Assembly (NCBI GenBank): GCA_035575035.1
Contig: DATLYH010000243.1
Coordinates: 1 to 21,273 of the forward strand
Direction: 5' to 3'
DNA length: 21,273 nt
Source of the DNA: DATLYH01 sp035575035
GTDB lineage: Bacteria > Planctomycetota > Planctomycetia > Gemmatales > Gemmataceae
The notes below the pieces were generated by a model that was given only the letters and a program-made list of their open reading frames with translations, was not told the origin of the DNA and searched no databases. The translations under genes were made by a program, and so were the position numbers. The stretch's first letter is position 1, and every line of letters begins with the position of its first letter. Shown piece by piece: positions 1-7,244 of the stretch.

Positions 1-1
1 C

Positions 2-43
2 GGTTTCATCCCCGGCATGAGAGGGGGCGCATCCTTCGGGTGA
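2..43 (+). CDS. Possible C-terminal end of an upstream gene (partial)
   Basis: A reading frame is open from the left edge of the window and stops with TGA four bases before the next start codon. The 13 visible residues (GFIPGMRGGASFG) are too few to identify. The tight spacing to the ATG at 48 would fit an operon in which the phosphodiesterase is a downstream gene, but a frame this short may be chance. Confidence 0.25.
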   Translation, partial: GFIPGMRGGASFG

Positions 44-47
44 GTCG

Positions 48-1430
48 ATGCCGCCGCTCGTCCTGATCAATGCTGTCGGCCTGACGTCGCGGCTGCTGCC
101 GCATGCTGCTCGTCTGGGGGAGTTGGCCCGGGTGGGCTGGCTGCGGCGGCTGCGCGAGGTGCTCCCGGCCGTCACCTGCACCGCTCAGGCAACGATGCTG
201 ACCGGTCGCCTCCCCACCGGGCACGGCATCGTCGGCAATGGCTGGCTCTACCGCGACACCGGCGAGGTGCGCTTCTGGCAGCAGTCGAACCGCCTGCTCC
301 AGGCCGAACCGTTCTATCTGACCGCCCGCCGCCAGGCTGCCCAGGCCGGCCGGCCCTTTCGCGCCGCCAAGCTCTTCTGGTGGTTCAACCAGGGGGCGCC
401 GGTCGAGATCAGCGTTACCCCCAAGCCGTACTACGGGGCCGACGGCAACAAGGTCTTCGGCATCCACGGCACGCCGCCCGGTCTGACCGAGCGGCTAGAG
501 AAGACGCTGGGCTCCTTCCCGTTCGCCACCTTCTGGGGGCCGACGGCCGGTCTCCCTTGCACCGAGTGGATCGCCCGCTGCGCGGCGCAGGTACTGCGCG
601 ACGAGCACCCCGACCTGACGCTGGTCTACTTGCCGCACCTTGACTACGACCCGCAGCGCTATGGTCCCGATGGCTGTGACATGCCCCGATTGGTGCGTGA
701 GCTGGACAACGCCTGCGCCCCGCTGCTGGAGGCGGCCCGTGCGGCCGGGGCGCGGGTCTGGGTGCTCAGCGAATACGGCCATGTGCCGGTGCGGCGGGCG
801 GTGCTGCCCAATCGCGCCCTGCGCCGGGCCGGCCTCCTGGCGGTGCGCCCCGGCCCGTTCGGCGAACAGCTCGACACCTTCGAGAGCCGGGCCCTTGCCG
901 TCTGCGACCACCAACTCGCCCACGTCTATGTCAAGGAGCCCGCGGAGGTCGCCAAGGTGCGCGACCTGATTGCCGGCCTGCCCGGCGTGGCCCGGATCCT
1001 GGCCGGCGACGAACGGGCTGCCATCGGACTGGACCATCCCCGATCGGGCGAACTCGTCGTCCTGGCGGAGCCCGACGCCTGGTTTGCCTATCCATTCTGG
1101 CTTGACGACCGCTTGGCCCCCGATTACGCCCGCACCGTCGCCATTCATGCCAAGCCGGGGTACGACCCCTGTGAGCTGTTCTTCGACCCGAAGCTGTGGT
1201 GGCCGAAGGGACGGGCCTTGCTGCGGCTGGTGCAGAAAAAGCTGGGGTTCCGCACGCTGTTTGACGTGGTCCCGCTGGACCCGTCGTTGGTGCGCGGCAG
1301 CCACGGCCTAGCCGCCGGCGACCCGGCCGACCGACCGGTGTTAATCGGCGACGGACCGGCCCCCTCGGGCGAGGAGTTAGAGATGACGGCGGTGCGCGAT
1401 TGGGTGTTGGAAGCGCTGCAAATCGTCTGA
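48..1430 (+). CDS. Alkaline phosphatase superfamily phosphodiesterase (nucleotide pyrophosphatase type, EboF-like)
   Basis: This 460-residue protein matches, by recalled motifs, the type I phosphodiesterase/nucleotide pyrophosphatase group found in many bacterial ebo clusters, which are linked to moving small metabolites to the periplasm. The N-terminus LVLINAVGLTSRLL begins the fold. The segment PAVTCTAQATMLTG (about residues 40-53) carries the likely nucleophile Thr43. PHLDYDPQRYGPD (196-208), SEYGH (241-245) and IHAKPGYDP near the C-terminus occupy the places where classical members bind two metals. Several usual ligands differ: Asn for the first Asp, and Glu/Tyr in place of the Asp-His pair of SDHG. 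Metal use and substrate are therefore uncertain. There is no signal peptide, so it is probably cytoplasmic. The start is the first ATG; no strong ribosome binding site is visible, which fits translational coupling to an upstream gene. No other ebo gene lies downstream. Confidence 0.85.
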   Translation: MPPLVLINAVGLTSRLLPHAARLGELARVGWLRRLREVLPAVTCTAQATMLTGRLPTGHGIVGNGWLYRDTGEVRFWQQSNRLLQAEPFYLTARRQAAQAGRPFRAAKLFWWFNQGAPVEISVTPKPYYGADGNKVFGIHGTPPGLTERLEKTLGSFPFATFWGPTAGLPCTEWIARCAAQVLRDEHPDLTLVYLPHLDYDPQRYGPDGCDMPRLVRELDNACAPLLEAARAAGARVWVLSEYGHVPVRRAVLPNRALRRAGLLAVRPGPFGEQLDTFESRALAVCDHQLAHVYVKEPAEVAKVRDLIAGLPGVARILAGDERAAIGLDHPRSGELVVLAEPDAWFAYPFWLDDRLAPDYARTVAIHAKPGYDPCELFFDPKLWWPKGRALLRLVQKKLGFRTLFDVVPLDPSLVRGSHGLAAGDPADRPVLIGDGPAPSGEELEMTAVRDWVLEALQIV

Positions 1431-1459
1431 ACAGCGGAACGCGATTGTTGAGGACGCTA

Positions 1460-1513
1460 CCCGGCGCGAACGCGCCGGGCTCTGATCGCTGTCGCCGACG
1501 CGCCGGGCTCTGA
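1460..1513. repeat. GC-rich palindrome plus 16-bp direct repeat
   Basis: Just after the phosphodiesterase stop, 1460-1479 is a perfect palindrome (CCCGGCGCG-AA-CGCGCCGGG). Its right half begins a 16-base sequence (ACGCGCCGGGCTCTGA, 1470-1485) that recurs exactly at 1498-1513. It could act as a transcription stop or RNA 3' end, but there is no T tract. The repeated half suggests a small dispersed repeat. Confidence 0.5.
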
Positions 1514-1552
1514 AAGAGTCTACCCCTGATCGCGTTTCCGCTGCTTGGAGGG

Positions 1553-1580
1553 TTGCGGGCATCCTCCGGTGAGGTACAAT
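1553..1580 (+). promoter_or_regulatory. Candidate sigma-70 promoter for the DUF1559 gene
   Basis: TTGCGG (1553-1558) and TACAAT (1575-1580) are separated by 16 bases, about 85 bases upstream of the DUF1559 start. The -10 box matches five of six consensus bases and the -35 box only the TTG. This is motif reading only. Confidence 0.4.
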
Positions 1581-1666
1581 CAGGTCACAACAGTCGGGAT
1601 CAATCCCCGGGGGGCGTTTATCTGGGGAGTTCCGACAAACATCTTCATTCGGAGGAGGTGTGCGGC

Positions 1667-2656
1667 ATGCGCTTGTTTCACGCGCACAACCGGCGGTTCG
1701 GCTTTACCCTGATCGAGCTGCTGGTCGTCATCGCCATCATCGCCATCTTGATCGCCTTGCTGTTACCGGCCGTGCAGAAGGTCCGCGAGGCCGCCAACCG
1801 GATGACCTGTTCGAACAACCTTCGGCAGATGGCCCTCGCCTGTCACAACCACCACAGCGCCCTGGGCTACTATCCGACGGCTGGTGGAAGTGCCTATGTC
1901 GGGCCGCGGACCTGGGCCAACGGGGTGGTCGGCGGGACGCCCGCTGTGGGAAAGGATCAGCAATGGGGCTGGCTGTACCAGATCCTTCCTTACATCGAGC
2001 AGAACAACGTGTGGAGTCTCCCCAACGACGACGATGTCAAGCAGACGCCCATCAAGCTCTATTTCTGTCCGAGCCGTCGCAGCCCGAAGATCCGGCCGCT
2101 GCCGAACGGGGCCTTGAACGACTACATCGGCAATGCCGGAGCAGGGGTCAACAATTACCGGACGGCCGCCTGGTCCCCCCTAAGCAGCAGCTTTGCCAAC
2201 AACGGCGGCTATGGAGTCATTGTCTGCACCTTGAGCAGTACCAGCACGAACGTCATCGTCCCGGTGACGGTGCAAACCATTACCGACGGCACGTCGAATA
2301 CGCTGCTGGCCGGCGAAAAGGCCCTCCACAGTCAACGGTATCTCGGCGGCGACGGCAATGACAACCAGGGTTACTGGCGGGGGGCGGACTCCGACATTCT
2401 CGGCGGGGTTTATCAGCCGGTTTCCCCAACGCCCAATCCGCCGCCCTATCGGCCGCAGCAAGATACCGCCTACCCCGGCACTTATAACTACAGCAACAAT
2501 TTCAGCATGTTCGGCTCGGCCCACGCGGAGGGGTTCAACGCCGTCTTCTGCGACGGCTCAGTGCGGTTGATTCGTTACTCGGTCAATGTGGACACCGTCC
2601 TGATGCCGGCCTGTGTGCGCAACGACGGCCTGACGTTCGACGCCAACGGCCTGTGA
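1667..2656 (+). CDS. DUF1559 domain protein with type IV pilin-like N-terminus
   Basis: The 329-residue protein starts with a prepilin-type signal: a short basic leader, then GFTLIELLVVIAIIAILIALL, with cleavage expected between Gly12 and Phe13. The hydrophobic helix then anchors the protein. Next comes the family's VQKVREAANRMTCSNNLRQM stretch. Near the C-terminus, His286 followed nine residues later by Asp-Gly (HAEGFNAVFCDG) is the H-X9-DG motif of DUF1559 proteins. These occur in many copies in planctomycetes and are thought to be pseudopilin-like surface or secretion components; the exact role is unknown. I chose the ATG at 1667 because GGAGGAGGTG lies six bases upstream. The open frame runs back to a TTG at 1553, but that extension has no pilin character. 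The small lipoprotein gene downstream is a common neighbour for this family. Confidence 0.93.
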   Translation: MRLFHAHNRRFGFTLIELLVVIAIIAILIALLLPAVQKVREAANRMTCSNNLRQMALACHNHHSALGYYPTAGGSAYVGPRTWANGVVGGTPAVGKDQQWGWLYQILPYIEQNNVWSLPNDDDVKQTPIKLYFCPSRRSPKIRPLPNGALNDYIGNAGAGVNNYRTAAWSPLSSSFANNGGYGVIVCTLSSTSTNVIVPVTVQTITDGTSNTLLAGEKALHSQRYLGGDGNDNQGYWRGADSDILGGVYQPVSPTPNPPPYRPQQDTAYPGTYNYSNNFSMFGSAHAEGFNAVFCDGSVRLIRYSVNVDTVLMPACVRNDGLTFDANGL

Positions 2657-2684
2657 GTCCTTGCCCGCCTCGTTGTTCCTGAAA

Positions 2685-2722
2685 CCGGGGATGCTTCCGT
2701 CATCGGAAGGGAGCATCCCCGG
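2685..2722 (+). terminator. Strong hairpin after the DUF1559 gene
   Basis: The arms CCGGGGATGCTTCCG and CGGAAG(GGA)GCATCCCCGG pair over 15 bp with a three-base bulge and a TCAT loop. No T run follows, so it may stabilise or process the mRNA end rather than stop transcription by itself. The next gene is on the same strand 80 bases on. Confidence 0.55.
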
Positions 2723-2802
2723 ACACTCCTCGCCCGGGCAGCGCGAGATGAACAGCAGACTCGCCCTGAGAACCGGCTTCCATTCCCCTGGGACCATAGA
2801 TC

Positions 2803-3219
2803 ATGTTCACCACACCTGTCGGTTGGCGCGAGCATTCGCTCGTCTGGGGTCTTCTGACGGCTCTGCTGGGGTGCAGTCTCACCGGCTGTGGGGAGCCCAA
2901 ATATCAACCATTGCCGGTCGAAGGCGTCATCTTGTGGCAGGACGGCACGGAGCCCCGCGAGCTGGAGGGAAGGTGGGTGGAGTTCGAAGCAAACGGCACG
3001 GTCGTTGCCAAGGCGGGGTTGGTCGCCGACGGCACCTTTCGCCTGGATACGCCGCTGCCGCCGGGAACCTATCGGGTGCGCATCGCGCCGGCGCCCGGCG
3101 CTCCCCGGCCGCCCGGGTTCGACCCGCGCTATGAAAGTTTCGATACCTCTGGGTTCACTCTTACCGCGGCCTCGGAACCGCAGCGAGTGACCTTTTACCT
3201 CAAGAAGCGGGGACGTTAA
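2803..3219 (+). CDS. Small transthyretin-like lipoprotein
   Basis: This 138-residue protein has a lipoprotein signal: hydrophobic residues 13-25 end in LTGC with the likely lipidated Cys29 (LLGC at Cys24 is a weaker alternative). The mature part is one small beta domain with the feel of a carboxypeptidase-regulatory or transthyretin-like fold: PVEGVILWQDGTEPRELEG, then VADGTFRLDTPLPPGTYRVRI, where the D/G-T-F-x-L and PGTYRV motifs are typical. Such proteins often sit directly after a DUF1559 gene in planctomycetes, suggesting a shared envelope function, as inference only. No clear ribosome binding site precedes the ATG. The leader between the two genes holds the 2685-2722 hairpin, so expression relative to DUF1559 may be reduced. 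Confidence 0.85.
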   Translation: MFTTPVGWREHSLVWGLLTALLGCSLTGCGEPKYQPLPVEGVILWQDGTEPRELEGRWVEFEANGTVVAKAGLVADGTFRLDTPLPPGTYRVRIAPAPGAPRPPGFDPRYESFDTSGFTLTAASEPQRVTFYLKKRGR

Positions 3220-3234
3220 TGCCAAGAAGGGCCG

Positions 3235-3281
3235 GGAGCCGCGCACGAAGGAAACGGGCTGCTTCCTCCGTGTGCGGCTCC
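3235..3281. terminator. Bidirectional terminator-like hairpin between convergent genes
   Basis: A 19-bp stem with one A/C mismatch and one G/T pair (outer part GGAGCCGCGCACG with its complement) encloses a nine-base loop. It lies between the lipoprotein stop (3219) and the stop of the opposing isomerase gene (3314), where both transcripts should end. It has no long T tract. Confidence 0.65.
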
Positions 3282-3313
3282 TTCCATGACCGGCCCGCGT
3301 CCTGGCCGGCTTC

Positions 3314-4222
3314 TTACCCGATCAACTGGCGCAGCGCCGCGACGTGGCGCGGCACCGCCGTCTTGGGGTCTTCGTCGGCCTCGTACTCCAGGGCGATGTA
3401 GCCCCGGTAGCCGGCCTGACGCAGGATGGCAATCAGCCGCTTCAGGTCGGCCTCCTCCTTCGGCATTTTGGGACCGCGCTGAATCTCGGTCTTGAGCTGC
3501 ACATTGACGGCATACGGGGCGAGCCGGGCCAGGTCGGCGTAGGGGTCGGCGGTGCGGAAGTTGCCCGTGTCCAGGTTAACCCCGAACCAGTCGTGCTTGA
3601 CCGCCCGGACGAGCGCCAGGGTCTGGTCAACGGTCGCGGTGATGCCGCCGTGATTTTCCAGGGCCAGGTAGATGCCGTACTTGCCGGCGTAGTCGCAGGC
3701 CTCCTGGATGGCGGCCACGCAGCGGGCGCGGGCCTGCTCCTCGCTGTCCCCCGTGGGCACGCTGCCGGCGAAGATACGGATGGTCTTGGCCCCCAGCCGC
3801 GAGGCGTGCTCGACCCACTGCTTGACCGAGTCGATCTGCTGCCGGAGTTGCTTCGGGTCGGCGACGCAGAAATTGTTGCCGACGGCAGTGCCGCTGATGT
3901 CCAGCCCCAGCCGGGTACACTTCCCCTTGAGATGGGCCAGGTACTCAGGGGTGGTCTGCGCGAAGTAGTAGGCGGTCGGCTCGACGGCGTCGAGGTCCAT
4001 GTCGGCGGCCGCTTCGATGAAATCGTCGAGGGTCATCGGCGGCTTCGGCTTGATGTTCAGGGTAAGATACTTGCGGTAGCTGTAGGCGGCGAGGCTCAGG
4101 CGAAAGCGGGGCTTGCCGCTGCGCCGGATCGGCTCAATGGCGGCGGCCGGCGTGGTGCCGAGGGCCAGTCCGGTGCCGGCGGCCAGGGCGGATTGCAGGA
4201 AGTGGCGGCGCGTCGTGGTCAT
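3314..4222 (-). CDS. Tat-exported sugar phosphate isomerase/epimerase (xylose isomerase-like TIM barrel)
   Basis: The 302-residue protein opens with a twin-arginine signal (TTRRHFLQSALAAGTG..., cleavage near AAA at 26-28), so it is exported folded. The remainder is an AP-endonuclease-2/xylose isomerase-like barrel. Metal-binding acids of the family are visible as Glu189 in LALENHGG, Asp218 in GVNLDTGNF and Glu279 in YIALEYE. The usual histidine in the strand before the last Glu is replaced by Gln242 (VNVQLKTE), a substitution I believe is common in planctomycete homologues. The substrate cannot be read from sequence; related proteins act on sugars or sugar phosphates. GGAG lies nine bases upstream of the ATG. 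It is divergent from the Tat-exported DUF1501 gene. Confidence 0.9.
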   Translation of the reverse strand: MTTTRRHFLQSALAAGTGLALGTTPAAAIEPIRRSGKPRFRLSLAAYSYRKYLTLNIKPKPPMTLDDFIEAAADMDLDAVEPTAYYFAQTTPEYLAHLKGKCTRLGLDISGTAVGNNFCVADPKQLRQQIDSVKQWVEHASRLGAKTIRIFAGSVPTGDSEEQARARCVAAIQEACDYAGKYGIYLALENHGGITATVDQTLALVRAVKHDWFGVNLDTGNFRTADPYADLARLAPYAVNVQLKTEIQRGPKMPKEEADLKRLIAILRQAGYRGYIALEYEADEDPKTAVPRHVAALRQLIG

Positions 4223-4268
4223 GCGGATTCTCCGTTGTCAGGGACTAGGGGAGACAAACCGATGGAAG

Positions 4269-4301
4269 AGTATATACGGGCGGCGGTTTCAACAATGGCA
4301 A
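4269..4301 (-). promoter_or_regulatory. Weak candidate promoter for the isomerase gene
   Basis: On the minus strand TTGCCA (4301-4296) is followed after 19 bases by TATATA, overlapping TATACT (4274-4269). The spacing is longer than ideal, and a second reading with TTGTTG gives 15 bases. This is the only AT-rich promoter-like patch in the 208-base divergent region. Confidence 0.3.
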
Positions 4302-4367
4302 CTCCGGCTTACCGGCGCGGGGCATCGGTACGGCGCTGCCTCCCGGCCGCGGTAGGACGGAATCTGC

Positions 4368-4397
4368 TTGCCGGACGACGCCCGGCCGGGCTACGAT
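4368..4397 (+). promoter_or_regulatory. Candidate promoter for the DUF1501 gene
   Basis: TTGCCG (4368-4373) and TACGAT (4392-4397) stand 18 bases apart, with the expected start of transcription about 27 bases before the ATG at 4431. Neither box is full consensus. Confidence 0.35.
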
Positions 4398-4430
4398 GAG
4401 GACTAATCACTCCGACACGGGGGGCCTTCC

Positions 4431-5933
4431 ATGTTGCGGATCCTCGGTTCGCCTCGGAAACTGTGCACCGGCTGGACACGCCGCGAGATGCTCTGGGCGG
4501 GCGGCCTCGGCCTGTTGGGGATCGGCCTGAGCGATTTCCTGCGCCTGTCGGCAGTCCAGGCCGCCGACGCCGCCCGGCGGGCGCCCGCACACTTCGGCCG
4601 GGCCAAGTCGTGTATCTTACTTTACCTCTACGGCGCCCCCAGCCAGCTGGAGACCTTCGATCCCAAGCCGGATGCCCCGGTCGAAATCCGCGGCGAGCTG
4701 AAGTCGATCCGCTCGCGGCTGCCCGGCCTTGATGTCTGCGAACTGCTCCCTCACGCGGCCCAGGTCATGGACCGCGTCACCGTGGTCCGCTCGCTGACGC
4801 ACCCCTATCCGATCCACGGCGTCGCCTATGCGTTGACCGGGGTGCCGCACACCGACGTGCCGATGGAGCTGAACCCGCGTGACGGGCGGCACTGGCCGTT
4901 CATCGGCGCGGTGGTCGATTACATCACACGTCCGAAGGCCGGCGCCCGGCCGTCCGAGGTGCCAACCAACATCGCCCTGCCGTTCCCTTTCAGCAGCCGG
5001 CGGACCGGCGAGGTAGCACGGGCCGGCCCCTATGCGGCCTTCCTCGGCGGCGCCTACAACCCCGTCTGGACGCAGTTCCACGGCCGGGCCACCCGCAACG
5101 TGGTCAAGACGCTCGCCCAGCAGAAGCTCGACGTGGCGGAGCCTTACCTGGGCATCACACCGGAAAGCCGCTTCGAGCTGGCCGCCGCCACCGAACTGCC
5201 GGCCGACATCACTCTTGACCGTCTCGACCGCCGCCGGTCGCTGTTGGAGCAGTTCGACCAGGGCCGACGCCGTCTGGAACAGACGGCCGCCGGCCGGAAC
5301 CTGGACCACTATCGGCAGATGGCCTACGCGCTGATCGGCTCGGAGAAGGTGCGCCGCGCTCTTGATCTGAGCCAGGAGCCGCTGGCCCTGCGCGAATCAT
5401 ATGGCATGACCCTCTTCGGCCAGGCCTCACTGGCGGCCCGGCGGCTGGTTGAGGCGGGCGCGCGCTTTGTGACGGTCTTCTGGGACGAGTACGGCCTGGC
5501 CGGCTCGGCGTGGGACACCCACTGGGAGCACTACCCACGCATGAAGAACGAGCTGCTGCCGGGGCTCGACATGGCCCTGTACGGTCTGATCCAGGACCTG
5601 GACGCCCGCGGCTTGCTGGACGAGACACTGGTGGTTTGCCTGAGCGAGCACGGCCGGACGCCGAAGCTCCAGAACGTCGCGGGGGGCGGCCGGGACCACT
5701 GGTCGCAAGTCTACAGCGCCCTCCTGGCCGGCGGCGGCGTGGCGCGCGGCCGAGTCGTCGGCAAGTCGGACAAGATTGCCAGCAGCGTGGCCGAGCGCCC
5801 GGTCTCGCCGAAAGACATCCTGGCGACGGTCTACCACCTCCTAGGCATCGACCCCCACACGACACTCACCGACCGCACCGGCCGGCCGGTGCCTTTGGTC
5901 GAAGGAAATGTAGTAGGGGAAGTGCTGGCGTAA
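4431..5933 (+). CDS. DUF1501 domain protein, Tat-exported
   Basis: The 500-residue protein begins with a twin-arginine signal (TRREMLWAGGLGLLGIG, Arg17-Arg18; cleavage near VQA at 42-44). It then follows the DUF1501 pattern: YLYGAPSQLETFDPKPDAP (about 64-82), RSLTHPYPIHGVAY, and C-terminal motifs AWDTHWEHYPR (about 360), LSEHGRTPK (about 404) and GGGRDHW (about 420). The Asp, His and Glu residues in these motifs resemble the metal site of the sulfatase/alkaline phosphatase fold to which the family is related. DUF1501 genes are very abundant in planctomycetes, usually next to a cytochrome-like DUF1549/DUF1553 gene. No such partner is present here, so this is a solitary copy. The enzymatic role is not established. 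The length is usual for the family. Confidence 0.93.
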   Translation: MLRILGSPRKLCTGWTRREMLWAGGLGLLGIGLSDFLRLSAVQAADAARRAPAHFGRAKSCILLYLYGAPSQLETFDPKPDAPVEIRGELKSIRSRLPGLDVCELLPHAAQVMDRVTVVRSLTHPYPIHGVAYALTGVPHTDVPMELNPRDGRHWPFIGAVVDYITRPKAGARPSEVPTNIALPFPFSSRRTGEVARAGPYAAFLGGAYNPVWTQFHGRATRNVVKTLAQQKLDVAEPYLGITPESRFELAAATELPADITLDRLDRRRSLLEQFDQGRRRLEQTAAGRNLDHYRQMAYALIGSEKVRRALDLSQEPLALRESYGMTLFGQASLAARRLVEAGARFVTVFWDEYGLAGSAWDTHWEHYPRMKNELLPGLDMALYGLIQDLDARGLLDETLVVCLSEHGRTPKLQNVAGGGRDHWSQVYSALLAGGGVARGRVVGKSDKIASSVAERPVSPKDILATVYHLLGIDPHTTLTDRTGRPVPLVEGNVVGEVLA

Positions 5934-5941
5934 TGACGACT

Positions 5942-6120
5942 GACGAAAGAAGCCCGAAGGACCAATGACGAAGCGGCAATGGACCGTCTCCATCGAAAGA
6001 TAAGGAGAGCAGTCTACCGCAAGTGAAGGGCCGGCGCAAGGGAAAGGCTGGATCTTTGGGTCCAGCCTTTGCCCATAGTTGGTTCGTCATTCGTCATTGG
6101 TCCTTCGTCCTTCTTTCGCC
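5942..6120. repeat. Long inverted repeat built from 7-bp TGACGAA/TGACCAA-like units
   Basis: The segment 5942-5972 is repeated in inverted orientation at 6090-6120: 31 bases with three mismatches. Both arms contain GACCAATGACGAA and a GACGAAAGAAG-like part. The 117-base interior holds the 6040-6074 terminator. Further TTCGTCATT units continue to about 6165, inside the histidine kinase gene. The same heptamer family recurs at 11103-11197. Confidence 0.8.
6040..6074. terminator. Bidirectional intrinsic-type terminator
   Basis: AAAGGCTGGA (6043-6052) pairs perfectly with TCCAGCCTTT (6061-6070) around an eight-base loop, and GGG/CCC extends the stem past one bulged base. It lies between the convergent DUF1501 and histidine kinase genes. 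The AAA/TTT ends of the stem give a short U run in both directions. Confidence 0.7.
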
Positions 6121-7244
6121 ATGCGTGCTTCGTCATTCATCATTCCCGAGTCACTCGTCATTTGTCGGAGCAATCGCATCGGCACCAACAGATGAAACGC
6201 GCTACCGCGGCCGTACTCGCTGTAGACATCCAACTCCAATCCTAGCTCCTCAACCAGCCGCTCGACCACGGCCAACCCCAGGCCGCTGCCGCCCGAGTCG
6301 CTGTCCTTGCCGGCCCGGCCGCGCTCGAACGGTTGAAAGATCGACTCCTGCTCCTCCGGCGAGATGCCGACCCCGGTATCGACCACTCCCAGTGCCAGCG
6401 TCCGGCGTTCCCCCTCGCCCCGCCACTCGGCCCGGAACTGCACGCTCCCCGAGGTGGTGTAGCGGATGGCGTTGACCAGCAGGTTGGAGAGCAGCCGGCT
6501 CAGCCGCACCCGGTCGGCGTAGATCTCCCAGCCATGCACCGCCGCCAGCTCCGTCACCAAAAGCAACGACTTCTGTTGCGCCGCCGCCGACTGCTCGCCG
6601 GCCAGGTCGAACAGAAACGGCTCCAGAGCGAACCAGGTGGGCTGAGCGCGCCGTCCCCCCTGGATCGGCCCGCGGCACCACTCCAGGAGGTCCAGGCCGA
6701 TGTTCAAGGCCCGGTCAGAGGCGGCCCGAATGCGGTCCAGGATGGCGCGTGTGTTGGCGTCTACCGGCCCGCTCCCCTCTAGCAGGGCGACCAGTAACTT
6801 CAGCGCCTGTAGCGGGGTTCGCAAATCATGAGCCAGGCCGGCCAGCGCCTGCCAGTCCGGCTCCGGCTGGGTCAGGCTGACGCTGCCGAAGACGCCCACC
6901 ACCTCTCCCCGGGGATTGCGCATCGGGGCTGTGTTCCAGGTGATCTGCTGCGCCGGCCCCTGGGGGCGCGGCCAGAGGAAAATCACTTCCTCGGGACACT
7001 CGTTCTGCCAAGAGCGCATCAACGGCAAGTCGCCTGGCTGGACCGGCTCGCCGCTGAGCGTCTGGACTGGGCAGCGTTGCAGGTCCCGGGGAAGGAAGGG
7101 CACCCCTTCGTTGTGAAGCTGCTTGGCGCGAACGTTCAGATAATGGAGGACCCGGTTGCGCACGTCGAGGTAGACGTGGCCGATCCGCGGAACCACCGAT
7201 TCGCCGGATGCCGAACCGTTGCCTTGCCTGGCGAACGAGGCCAT
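6087..7244 (-). CDS. Soluble PAS-domain sensor histidine kinase
   Basis: No membrane segment or signal is visible, so this kinase is cytoplasmic. Numbered from the chosen start (385 residues), a PAS-like domain spans about 20-125 (IGHVYLDVRNRVLHYLN to EVVGVFGSVSL). The HisKA dimerisation helix follows with LAHDLRTPLQALK, His139 being the phosphorylation site. The ATPase domain has an N box (SNLLVNAIRYT, Asn258), DTGVGIS, FERG and GSGLGLAVV. No receiver domain or response regulator gene is adjacent, so its partner is unknown. The last 24 residues (from MTSDSGMMNDE) are encoded by the TGACGAA-type repeat. I chose the ATG at 7244 because GGAG precedes it by seven bases. The frame also allows an ATG at 7262 without a binding site, or a TTG at 7322 with GGGAGG 13 bases upstream. 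Confidence 0.85.
   Translation of the reverse strand: MASFARQGNGSASGESVVPRIGHVYLDVRNRVLHYLNVRAKQLHNEGVPFLPRDLQRCPVQTLSGEPVQPGDLPLMRSWQNECPEEVIFLWPRPQGPAQQITWNTAPMRNPRGEVVGVFGSVSLTQPEPDWQALAGLAHDLRTPLQALKLLVALLEGSGPVDANTRAILDRIRAASDRALNIGLDLLEWCRGPIQGGRRAQPTWFALEPFLFDLAGEQSAAAQQKSLLLVTELAAVHGWEIYADRVRLSRLLSNLLVNAIRYTTSGSVQFRAEWRGEGERRTLALGVVDTGVGISPEEQESIFQPFERGRAGKDSDSGGSGLGLAVVERLVEELGLELDVYSEYGRGSAFHLLVPMRLLRQMTSDSGMMNDEARMAKEGRRTNDE

Noticed and set aside
1553..1666. N-terminal extension of the DUF1559 frame
   Set aside because: It begins with TTG and would bury the prepilin leader; a strong ribosome binding site marks the ATG at 1667.
3344..4399. A 351-codon plus-strand frame opposite the isomerase-like gene
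   Set aside because: The minus strand has a Tat signal and TIM-barrel motifs; the plus frame is Gly/Val/Asp-rich filler.
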